DNA of 64,000 nucleotides from positions 620,001 through 684,000 of the forward strand of contig NW_002476512.1 in NCBI RefSeq assembly GCF_000189635.1, read 5' to 3'. The notes beneath the pieces are model-generated. The model was not told the DNA's origin. It saw only the letters and a program-made list of their open reading frames with translations, and did no database searches. The position numbers and the translations under genes are program-made. The DNA comes from Tetrahymena thermophila SB210 (Eukaryota > Ciliophora > Oligohymenophorea > Hymenostomatida > Tetrahymenidae). Below are positions 49,809 to 60,838 of the stretch, piece by piece (positions within the stretch are counted from its first letter, which is position 1; each line of letters starts with the position of its first letter).

Positions 49809-52800
49809 ATGAATTTAGACGCAAGCAGCTTAAATATATTTTGCCCTGAGCACAATTAGTATGTTTAATATGTTTGCTTAGTAAACTCTTGTTACTAAAA
49901 ATTAATGTGCGAAAATTGCTTAAAAAAGCACAGGGACGTACATAGGAATATGCATATTCCATTAATGGAGATGATTAATAATTTTAAAAGGTTTTAAAAA
50001 ATTAAGCTAGAAGAGGAAGATAATTTAAGCGGGTACCACGAATAGATTAAAAATGGATCTAGAAGTTTAAGAGGAAAAGATAGCAAACCAAGTGAGATTG
50101 ATTATAATATGATGTAATGTATAAATGGTAAAGACTAAGAATAAAAGTTCACATTATTCAATGAAAAATCATAGGTTATTAAAACGAAATTAACTGCTAA
50201 CTAAGCGAAGATCTTTAATGATGAACTTTAATTGTTAATTTAAGCTCAATAAAAGAAAATTTTAAATTTCGAAAAGTCTATGATCGAGTCCATGCAGAAT
50301 CAATTGAAACGTGCTACTTCAAGAATAGTTTTAGAGGAGAAATTCATTAAGGAATCGTCTATATAGGTGATACTTGATGACTTAAAAAACAACAATGATA
50401 GATATAATTAATTGAATAGAAATCTCTAAAAGTTTCATAAAGGATATCTAGAATTAAAAATATCAAAAAAAATATTTAGGGATATGTGTGTAGATACCCA
50501 GTAAAGATTTAAAATATTTTCAAAGAATCTTTCTACTTATTTTGATTAGGAATACAATAAACTATTTTCATTTATGATTGACACAAATGAGGCTATAAAT
50601 GAGTTAGTTGCATTTGAATAGCAACTGTTAGAGGAATAATAGTTACTTCAATCTCCTACTAGCATGTCTCCTATAAAGCCATTGGGAAGCAATTAATCAG
50701 TACTTACACCAGATTTATCGAAATAGCTTAAAATTCCTGATAAGCACGATCCTAATTTTTAAATGAATAAAATGATAGAAGACTTGAAAAAGATTAATTA
50801 GGATATTAGAAAAGCTACACTGAAAACTGAAGTGTATGCTCCAGATTTAGTTATTACATAAACTGACAAAGTGTTTTCTTTTAATCATGAAAGCGATAGT
50901 CAATTAACTTCTTAGCTTGAACTACCTCATGTAGGAGTGTCTCAAGTTTAGGATGATGAGTTTCATAGTAATAAAAGTGATTAGCAAATTAATAGTAGCT
51001 CAGTTGCACGCAGACAAGTAAAATCTATTGATTTTGAATTTAAGAGTATTCCCTCTACTTTTTAATAGCAAAGCGTTTAGAGTAAAAAAAAAATACAGTT
51101 GAGCCAAATTGCTAATTATTCTCCTAGCTAGCAACAATAACATTTAGAGAATTTTAACACTATGTAGAAATAAGAATTGCTACAAAGAGTCAATTTTACT
51201 AAAAAAGAATATAAAATAAATCTCGAAAAAATAGAAAATATTCGCTTTTAAAATATTTAAAAAGAAATAGTTGATTCTCACAATTAGTTTAATAAACAAA
51301 AATCTTAGGGTTATATTTCTTTGAAATCATTAACTTTCTTGTACTCTGCACCTAATTTATCAGCCTTACAAAATGGTGCTAGTGAAAGTACTTTAAAGCC
51401 ATCTTAATCGAATTCATCACTTTCTTAAAGCACATCTCCACTTAAAAAATCAGTAAATTTCAGAATAACAACTCAGAATACATAAAAAAGTCCTGTTGTT
51501 GCTAAGTTTATCTAAACTGATTCAAGCGATAACACACCAATGAATAATAAGCAAAGTTAAATGGTAAATAAGCAGCTATAATAAGCTCAAAAAATGCTGA
51601 GATCAACTGAAAAAAGAGATAGCTTCTTTTTAGTAAAAGAGTAGCCTTCTTAGACTCAATCAATAACTGAAAGCAGTGTGTGTTACGAAATGTAATTAAA
51701 AAGTGATTATAGAAATGCAAACATTCTATTACTATCTGTTAACCCTTATCTAAGAGCATATGGCTACTTAGATATGCTGAAAATTCCCTTTCAATAGTTT
51801 ACTCATCCTTTCTAATAATATTTTGCAAGCGTTTAGTCTAAATAAAACGAGTTGAAGCTAAAAAAGACAGGCTCTTAAGATTAATTGGTTGAAAAACCGA
51901 AAAAAAGAGAAGTTATTTTAACTAGAAATGAAAATAGCTACTTAATCAATTATTAAAAGGAAGAAGCTCAATAAGTTATCGTAGGATTTGAAAACTTACC
52001 TTATTCTAAGTATTTAATTATGCATCAAAATGGAAATATCCAAGTTTGGTAATTGGCCCTTTCTCAGTTTACATCTGCTCCTACTTAGATAACTAAAGTT
52101 AAAGACTATAACATAGGTAGATACATTTATTGCTACTCTGAAGTTAATGAAAACGAAGAATTACATTAAAAAGATTCTAATATAAACACGAATATAGAAA
52201 CAGATCCAATTTTTATAATTGGAGGACAGAATGAACTAAACGAATCTACTTTAAGTATTTTTAGATATGAGTCTGATAAAAGTAAATTTTTAGATATTGA
52301 TTCATTCAAGTGCTTCCATGGTCCTGGAGCCATATCTCAAATGCAAGTTGTGCTTGATAAACAATTTAAGAAAAAGAATGTACCTAATTCTTTACAGCTA
52401 ATTACTGATGTATGCTATGTGTTTACTTTGAATTTATTTGATTTTAATGAAGAGGCTGAATTTGATGAGTAGGAAAGTAAAAATGTTCCTACAATTTAAG
52501 TTTAAAAATTACAGTTTCACAGAGATAAGCATGGCTCGACTGAAAAAATGATGATAACTAAATTTAAAATAAAAAATAACTTAATTATTTAAAGGATAAT
52601 TTATGATTAAGTTAATGATTGCTTATGGGGACACTCTGATTATATGCTATTTAAATGGCGTATTAATTTATTAAGCAAATGCTTAGAAAGCTAAGAGTGC
52701 ATAACTTTATGTACGAACTAAAACGACGTTATAACTTCGATGAATTGTAATAATAATATTTTGATGCTTTCAAGTCTATAAGGAAATATTTGGGGAGTTG

Positions 52801-53312
52801 ATGTTATGTTAAACAAAGTGATTATGACTGATCTCCAGAGGATAAAATATTCATCAATTAACCACTACAACAAAATTTAAGGAAAAGATCCAATTTATAT
52901 AATATCTGGAACAAAGATCTACCTAACTCCAAATAACTTAAGAAATACTGCCAAAAAGAATAATTTAAATAGCTCAAACAATGGTATTAATAATGAAGAT
53001 TTTAATAAAACTTCTTCGTCATTTAATTCAACATAAATGTTAAATGCAACTAATTCCAGCAACCTAAGCAAAGGTAAAGAGTAATAAGGTTAAATAGCTT
53101 TGCCTTAGGCTTAGTCATATTTTTTATACTCTACATTATCTTCTTCAGGAGTTAAAGTATTCTGCTTTGACTCTGAATTTAAGTAAGTAGTATGCACTCT
53201 TTCAGGTTAAGAAAATCACTTGTAATAATTTATCGCATTAAATAAAGAAAATATGATTCTAGCAGTTGAAGATTTCAGTACAATAAGAATGTGGAAAAAC
53301 GAATAACTTTGA
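49809..53312 (+). CDS. B-box zinc-finger protein with C-terminal WD-like repeats
   Basis: Intronless, 1167 aa, from ATG 49809 to TGA 53310-53312; striking for its length without introns. Residues 12-52 form a B-box-like finger (CPEHNQYVQYVCLVNSC ... LMCENCLKKHRDVHRNMH). A coiled-coil region (to ~residue 330), then a long Ser/Gln-rich disordered region with many SP sites. The last ~450 residues contain beta-propeller-like blades (YLIMHQNGNIQVWQLALSQF; DPIFIIGGQNEL; NILMLSSLQGNIWGVDVM; ENMILAVEDFSTIRMWKN) with the x-W-x spacing of WD40 repeats. So: zinc finger at one end and a likely propeller at the other, separated by disorder. It follows another B-box gene on the same strand, but the two share little outside the finger. 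Confidence 0.8.
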
Positions 53313-53560
53313 TTGATATATTTAAATTTTATATTAAAATCCAAAATCATTTATTTATATTATTTCTTGAATAAATCTAATAATTTAAATATTTTAATTT
53401 ACATTCTTCCTTAAAAATAAAAATAATAAATCGTTTAATTTATAATTAGAAAGAATTTTAATCAAAATAAGTTTAATTGAAAATAAATATTTTTTTTACT
53501 TGCAAAATTTAGAAAAATAAATTATAAGTTTGAAATTAAAAAAATATTTCTTTTTAAATA
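53313..53560. other. Intergenic 3' flank
   Basis: AT-rich, leads into a minisatellite. Confidence 0.5.
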
Positions 53561-53700
53561 GAAACTTTGATGTTTTAAAATAAATTTTTTGATGCTTTAA
53601 AGTAAAAACTTGATGTTTTAAATGAGAAATTTTGTTGTTTTAAATTGAAATTTTGATGTTTTTAATAGAAACTTTATTGTTTTTAAATAAAAACTTTGAT
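53561..53700. repeat. 21-22-bp minisatellite, ~6.5 copies
   Basis: Degenerate repeats of GAAACTTTGATGTTTTAAATA and close variants. Located 250 bp past the end of the B-box/WD-like gene and 190 bp before the end of the convergent PP4 gene. Confidence 0.85.
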
Positions 53701-53894
53701 AATTTTGAAGATTTTGATTAAAATAATGAATGAAAACACAGACTGCTTGAATTTAAAAATAAAGAGATAGGCCAAAAATAAAAATGTTATAAATTTAACA
53801 ATTGTCTTAAAAAATATTTATATATTATAAATTCTTGTTTTTTTTTTTAAATGTTTTGATAAATCCATGACATGAGCAATTTATTGATAGTTTC

Positions 53895-55586
53895 TCAAAG
53901 GAAATATTCTGGTAAAGATTTTTTAGCAGGTACTCCTCTGTTTTCCTTTTGATAAAATTAAAAAACAATTTTTAGATGTCAAAATGTGGAGTGATTGAAT
54001 TATTCAATTTTACTTGTGCAGCAGCTTCAAAAGTTTTATAAGATTTTTGTAAATTTTCATCTAATTCTAATATAGCAGCAATATTTCCACATCTTTAATA
54101 TAAAAATATTCAATAAATTGTTAAAAAATAAAAAATAGAATACCTATAGCAGTAATTAGGAGCAGACCAAACAGTAGCAAGTTAATCGTTAAACATATTT
54201 CTATATCCTTCCATAACTAATTAATGTGCTCTGCAAATTAAATCTATATTATTTGTTCTATTAAATTCATCAACTACATCTCCACCAAAGAGATAACCAG
54301 CACCTCTAGGACTAACAGCCCAACCTTCGATCTCTATTTTATAGATTTTTAATAAAATTATTTTCTTAATAAATAAAGTTAATTAATCTACCATCAGGAT
54401 CACTCCACATCAAATCACACATAGCTCCGTCGTGAGGAACTTCTTGCTTTCTGTCGATAGCAATAATCTATTTAATTAAATAAATTAATTATCTATTAAT
54501 ATAAACAAAAATTAAATTCCTACTTCATCAAGAGTTTTTATAGAAGGAGAAAGACCACCATGAACACAGAAGAACTTTTCTTCAATAATAGCAGCGAGAG
54601 ACAAATAATCAAATATTTCTGTGCAATATCTCCAAACATTGAGAGAGCCAAATTTTCTTAAGCATTCATCATAAAAACCATAAACTTAGGTAATTTATCT
54701 TGACTCATGATTTCCTCTAATCAATGTAATTCTATCTGGATATCTTACCTTTAATTAAATATAAATTATGCATTTTCAAATATAAACACAATTTGAATTT
54801 TAAATAAAATTCATTTAAAATCTATTTGATATTTTTAATCCATTTCATGCATCATATATATTCAAATTTTGAACATTTTATTCTTCAATTTTATTGCTTT
54901 TATCTATAAAACATATACTATTTCAAGTTTCCTCAAGAATGGCGCAAATATGATGCTATACATTATTATTTAAACTATTTATTTATTTCTCTTCAGTTGA
55001 ATATGGATTGACGTATAAAAAATATAAATTTAATTTCCTATTAGATTTTTTAACTAATTAGTATTACCTTTAATGCAAGGAGAAGCAAAAATGTTTCAAC
55101 TGAATGAAAACCTCTATCTACAAAATCTCCAAGAAAGAGATAATTAGTGTCAGGACATTCACCACCAACAGTAAAGAGCTCCATTAAATCGTAAAATTAT
55201 CCATGAATATCACCACAAATCTGATAATAATTGATAGTTGTATGAAATATAGCAATTAATATACTTGAATATAATTAGAATAATGAGGGCTTATTTAATT
55301 CTTATCAGCTTTCTAAAAAAATTTTGGAAACATTTAAAAATTATTTGTATTCATTTATTTAGATTTAGGAGACAGAAATTGTTTCATCATATAATTTAGC
55401 ATTTATTTATTTTGTTTTTGAAATTAAATTTATTAGAATTACTGTGACAGGTGCATCAACTCTCTACACATTAGACTCTTCAACTAAAATTTCTCTTGCT
55501 TTATTGCATAAATTTTTAACTTCATTTTCTTTTATGCATTCGCATTTCTTTAAGGTTTCAATAATTTGATCTAATTCGCTTGACAT
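53895..55586 (-). CDS. PPP4C: Serine/threonine protein phosphatase 4 catalytic subunit
   Basis: Seven exons, 305 aa, from [10 protein letters not shown] (55586) to the C-terminal EYFL (TGA 53897-53895). Exons confirmed include 55586-55443, 55220-55068 and 54748-54524. Metal-binding signatures are all present: GDIHGQ, GDFVDRG, and RGNHESR. Residues [20 protein letters not shown] and the stretch [20 protein letters not shown] point to PP4 rather than PP2A or PP6; [13 protein letters not shown] and RAHQLVMEGY follow. The invariant C-terminal Leu that PP2A-type enzymes carboxymethylate is present. PP4 acts with R2/R3 subunits in DNA damage signalling, centrosome and meiotic control. Several introns lie within catalytic motifs, including a 16-codon last exon. 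Convergent with the preceding B-box gene. Confidence 0.95.
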
Positions 55587-55988
55587 TATAGATATTATTT
55601 TTTGTATACTATATTTTTTTGAGTACTCTAGGTTTTATAAATTATTTATATTTTTTCTTGATTAGTATTTATAAATTTGTTCTACTTTTTATCGGCTTAA
55701 GAATGAATAATTCTGATGCTTGCTTGCTTGTTTGACCTTAACACTAAAAGATTTTTTTATTATGTATTTTATGTATTTCTATTTGAGTAATTAGCTACTA
55801 CTTTTAATCTCTAACTCTTTTTTGTAGAAATTGATATTACTTTTTATAATTAAATATCTATTTATAATATATATAAATTTTAAATAAATTTACTTTATCT
55901 TTCTTGTTTATTTTCTTTGTTTTTTAACAAAAATTATTGAATTTATTTATTATTTTATTTAGAATTGCTTGCACAATTAGAACTTTAA
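55587..55988. other. Divergent intergenic, AT-rich
   Basis: Contains TGCTTGCTTGCTTG near 55717-55730; otherwise featureless. Confidence 0.5.
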
Positions 55989-56440
55989 ATGAATCAAAAG
56001 AATCAAAATTAATTTGGATTTGTATAAGCATTCATTAATTCTTATAAAAGCTGTCTATTAAGCTATCCATTTACCACTAACACAAATAACTGATTATCCT
56101 AACAATTTATCTGTAGATGTATTCGTTTTAAATGCTGAAGAAAATATTAGATAATGGATGCACTCAATAGATAGGAAGATCAATTTTTTAGTCTAATATT
56201 TAAATCTTAACTATGATAAAATAGTCTAAAATTTAACTTCAAATAGATAAAAACTTATTTAAAAAGCCATAAAAAATTATATAACTTTCATTTTAAAACA
56301 AAAATATTCAATTACGTTTAAATTTTGCATTGCAAGAAATGAAAACTTCGCTTTTAAAGCTGCAAAGAAGTCAAGTTGAAAACAAAGAAGAAGATTAAGA
56401 AAATAAGATAAAGAAATAAAAAATTATACTATAATAATGA
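55989..56440 (+). CDS. Unresolved small gene, exon chain uncertain
   Basis: ATG 55989 opens MNQKNQNQFGFVQAF. Three frames then carry protein-like segments in turn: one reads DYPNNLSVDVFVLNAEENIR then QWMHSIDRKINF (56089-56190); another reads NIQLRLNFALQEMKTSLLKL then QRSQVENKEEDQE and reaches TGA 56438-56440. Splicing 56196-56229 (GTCTAA...AATAG) would link the last two, and splicing at GTATAAG...AAAAG (56031-56059) opens the final frame throughout. The two models disagree, so I cannot fix the exons. The product would be a short charged helical protein. RNA evidence would settle it. Confidence 0.4.
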
Positions 56441-57838
56441 AATTATTCAATTATAAGCATTCTGATATAATAATTCTTGCTAAATGTCAATTTACGATCA
56501 GATTTAGTTTCATTCATTTTTGCAATTTCGAGGAAATTAGAAAGTTTAAAAATGTAAAATATGTTGAATTACAATATCAAGTTTAAATTTTTATAAAAGA
56601 AAACCTAATAAAATTTAACAAATTACATATTTTAGAGTCTACACCAAGCTTTTTTCTATATATTTTTGAAGATTCAATTTAAATTCTTCTTCATTTGTGA
56701 GAATTATATTATATTTATAGGTTAAGATAAAAAAGAAATATCATGAATATATTTCAAATATGAAATACAAAAGCTATGTTGCTAATATAAAATTTTCTTT
56801 TTAAACTAAACAATCAAAAATGATAATTTTTAAATAAATATCATTACAAAAAAAATTGAAGCTTCTGTTTTAAGTAAATCCTCTTAATTAATAAAACAAA
56901 TTGCTAATACTGCATTTTATAAAATGTATTAATTGAAAACCCTCAAGTTTTACTTTCAAAATTAAAACTTTAACCATGTTTGAATTCAGTATTTTATTAC
57001 TTATTTAAAAGATTAATCTATAGTTATAAAGGAAGTTAGAAACTTTCATTTGGTAAAGCAAATATTTAAATTCATTTGATATTATTTTTGTTTATTTTTT
57101 TTCCATTCAACATATACAAATTTTGAATTTTAAATGACAATTTTACTTTATGCCTAATCATAGAGTAATAAACTATTAAGTAATAAAACAAAAAAGATTA
57201 AAAATTGATTAGAGTTTATGCTTTTCTTACAAATTTTATAAAAATAATTTTAATCAATAACATATAATTTATTTAGATGCTAAAATATGAAAAAAAAGTA
57301 ATTTATTCTAAACTATCAAACATATGATTGATTGATTTATACATTACAGATATATTTTAGAGAAGCTTTTGAAGTTAAAGAAAAAGAGATTTAATCAATA
57401 GAATAAATTATATAAAACAAATAGATAAATTACAGGATATAAGATTTTATTTCATATTATTTTACATTGTGTGTTTAATAGAAAGATAAATATATTTAAA
57501 TGATCGATTCTTTGCAAAATTAACCATTCAAAGGAAATGGAGATTTTTAAATGACATTTGAGAGTAGTTAGTTGAAATTTGAATAGCGGTAGAAAGATGC
57601 GAGTAATGTTAAAATATTTTTTTTTAATAGATAATATGTTTAGTTCTATCTACTTACTCTTCTTCAATTCAGCTATTACTCAATTTATTATGTTTTTGTT
57701 TTATAATTATTATTGTTTTTCAAGCTTAAACAACTTCTTCAGCCTATTCAGTTTTTTGATCTTTGTTATCTTTCTTCTTTTTATTGCTATCGTTGTTATA
57801 TTATCTTTTCTTAGGTTTTTCTTCCTTTACAATTTTGA
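56437..57838 (+). pseudogene. Fragmentary plus-strand coding signal (gene or relic)
   Basis: Continues directly from the previous feature (its stop TGA overlaps ATG 56437). Protein-like pieces occur in different frames: MKLFNYKHSDIIILAKCQFT; VKIKKKYHEYISNMKYKSYV; IEASVLSKSSQLIKQIANTA; KDQSIVIKEVRNFHLVKQIF; FEVKEKEIQSIEQII; MIDSLQNQPFKGNGDFQMTF and then ESSQLKFEQRQKDAS (ending ~57608). They could be exons of one long coiled-coil gene starting at 55989, or the remains of a decayed one; an in-frame TGA and frame jumps without obvious introns favour decay in places. The last open frame runs antisense into the neighbouring minus-strand gene. Confidence 0.3.
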
Positions 57839-59382
57839 ATCCATTTTCATCATATTCAGGTTCGCTATCTTCGTCTTCACTATTTTTGTTTTCTTAATTT
57901 TTCTTTCTCTCAACGCGTTGTTCTTTCTTTTCGTTGGTTTAAGGTTTATCTTCCTTTTTAGTTAAGTATTTTTTATTTTCTAAGACTTCAGGAACCTTCA
58001 CTTCTTTGACTTCTAAGGGCTTGAAGTTAGGACCTTGATTAGTTTTATGAGAGTTAACGAATCTTAGGGGCTTGGAAGCGGATTCTTCAGTAGTATTGTT
58101 TACTTCTCTCTTTTCAGAGTCTTCAGGATTTACTAAACCCTTAGAGATTTCAATCTTTTATTCTTTAACTTCCTTAAGTCTTTCTTCGGCTCTCTTTTAG
58201 GCCTCTTCCTACTTCAATTCTAAGTCAGTCTTTTATAAGGGAACAAAGTTAGCACCATCGGCTGCCTTCTTATTCATAAATCTAGGAGGTTAGCTGCTTT
58301 AAGAGTGAGAAAATAGACTGCCATTAGTATCGCTAGGGGCTTGAGTAATAGGACCACTAGTAGCACTCTTGTATTCTTTTTTATTTCTTTCTTCTATTTC
58401 TAAAAGTTTCTTTTATTATTCTGATAGTTCTAACTATTTAAATCCTCCCTTATTTGAATTTTAGAATCTAGGAGGGTTTGAGCTAGAGCTGCTAGGTTCT
58501 TCAGCTCTTGAAATGATAACTGGAGCTTTCTTTTCTTGCTTTTTATTTAAATTTTCAGTATTCAATTCAGGCATCATCTCTTCTTCGTCAAAAGTAGCAG
58601 TAACATTGGATTCATCTCCTCTCTTTTAAGGAACCCAAGATTTGACAACCTTTTATTATTAACAAAAATTTTAGAATCAAGTCAAATAAAAATTATTTTG
58701 AAAATTGAATTTATTATTTTTAAGCATTTTAGTGCATAGAAAAGAATATCTTTTTAACTTTTCTATCTATTTTAAGCATTTTAGGAATTGCTTTAGCTAA
58801 TTTTTCTATAATAGGTTTTATTCTACAATAGCTAAATTAAAAAAGTATGAAAATTAATCATTATTAGTTACCTTCTTTCCTCCATCGTCTTTCTTTTCAG
58901 TTTGTTAAGCAGCTTATTACTATAATTCAGCAGCTTTCAAAGCTTCTTATTCATCGATTTCTTTGGTTTCTCCCCAAGTGAAAGTTTCCTAGCTTTATTG
59001 AACAACTTCAACTTATTTGGGTTCTTCTTCAACCTTCTTTTCAGGCTTGATACTGGTAAGATCGATTTATTCAGTATCAACTTCTTTCTTTTCAATAATG
59101 TTAGGAACTATCTATATATTTTTTAAGTTAAGTTATTAATTTAATATTTACATAACATTTTAACAATTTCTATAGACTTGCGAAGCTTAATTTAATTCAA
59201 TAAATGAATTTAAATTGATTAAATAATTCGCAAGTAACTATTAAAGAGAAAGAAGAAAGTAAAGTAAGTAAATAAATAAATACCTTATCTTCAATAACTT
59301 CTTATTGACTTAAGGCATTCAAGTTGGTAACTTTAGTTGCCTTCTAATTTTTTTATTATGCTTTCTTTAAAATGCTAGCCAT
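57720..59382 (-). CDS. Disordered protein with three PPRFxN-type repeats
   Basis: Three exons, 59382-59284, 59111-58872, 58649-57720; 422 aa, all phase 0. Begins MASILKKAQQKNQKATKV. Acidic and Gln-rich, with a FTWGE motif (~residue 87) and VVKSWVPQKRGDESNVTATF. Its distinctive feature is a repeated module: PPRFQN..GGFKQLE, PPRFMN..GANFVPLQ, KPLRFVN..GPNFKPLE, each followed by a charged helix of E/K/Q. The C-terminus is basic (KPKKRQYNN..). The sequence is less AT-rich and Lys codons are mostly AAG, suggesting high expression. PPRF/WGE motifs in charged disordered proteins suggest an RNA- or translation-associated protein (eIF4B-like in style), but I do not claim homology. Confidence 0.75.
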
Positions 59383-60838
59383 TTTTTTGTTTGTATTAGA
59401 GTAAATCTTATTTTTATAAGCAAATTGTGTTTAAGTTTTTTTTTGTTATTTAATTAATATTTATAAATTTTTGTTTCTCTTTTTTGTATTTAGGATTAAT
59501 TTGTATTCTCAATATAGTTAAAATTCCTTTAGAATTTCTCTTTTTGCCTCTATAATAAAGTTAACCAAAATGACTTACCTTAAGTACATTTATAATTTTA
59601 TCTATTATATCACAAATTTTCATTTAATTTTCTTTAATTTTAAACTATTTTTACACTTCTAAAAATATATATTTTGCATTTCATTTTATAAAAAAAAATA
59701 TCTTTAAGGTTTTTTTAGAAAAAAAGGAATAACATGGATAAAAGTATTACCATGGTTATAAAAGCAAGAGATTTAGCTTTCATAAAATTTGTAGATAAAG
59801 TATTTAAATAATTGTGGCCTTAATCTTATAAAAGCAAAGTATTTCAACAAAAAAAAAATGAAATAGTAAAAAACTTCTTAATAAATATTATAATTCATAT
59901 TAGTTTTTAAATATTTTGATTTTTAAATAGATTTTTTAGTAAATTTTCTATAATTTAGTAAATGAATATCTTTTTAAAATAATTAAAAAGTAAGTAAGTA
60001 TTTGGCTTTTTTCAAGAAAAAATTTGTTTTTCTTCCTTAAAAAATAATTTACTTTGTAAATTTTTTTCTTATAAATTTAAGATACACTCACCACTTATTT
60101 TTACTATTAAGAGAAACATTTAATAAGATAGGAAAAATTATTTGAATTGCTTTTAAATATCAATAAATTTCATTAAAAAAAATAGATAAAGATAAACCAA
60201 TCAAAAATAAGTCATATCTTTTATTATTTCTATTCATATAGCGTATTCTGAAAATCTTAACAAATAATATGTCATACATCTAATTTATTTAAATATATTA
60301 AGTGATTTAAGATATTTATCAAATATTTATCACTTTCATGAGTTTTAATTGTTAATTTATTTTCTCTACTGTATTTAACAATAATAATTATATAATATTT
60401 TATTTTTTCAGAAAATTTTTAATTTAATTGATTATATTTTTACATAATATAAATTTTTCAAAAATATTTTGAGTAAGTTATAAAATATTAACTAAGATAA
60501 ATTAATTTTAAAAATATTTTGAATTTATTAAATAAAATTAGAAGATATTTTATTAATTTGTTGTGATTGAGATAATTTAAAATTTATCTAATAAAAAATT
60601 TCTTTTGTTTTTATAAAATTTCATTTATTTATTGAATGAAATAAATTGCCTTTATATAATTTCATAATTTTTCAAAATTGATTTAAAATCAAAAAATATG
60701 TCAAATATTATTTTGATATTTATATTTAATTTAATAAGCAAATAATTTAATTTTATTCCAAAATAATTTATTTTTTATTATTCAAAATAAAAAAGTTTAC
60801 AAACAACAACTATATGAATAAATTAATTATTAAGCATT
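59383..60838. other. Intergenic, AT-rich
   Basis: No coding signal recognised. Confidence 0.5.

Noticed and set aside
57579-57965. 128-aa hydrophobic plus-strand ORF
   Set aside because: Antisense of the Lys/Glu-rich end of the minus-strand gene at 57720-59382, which produces artificial Phe/Leu runs.
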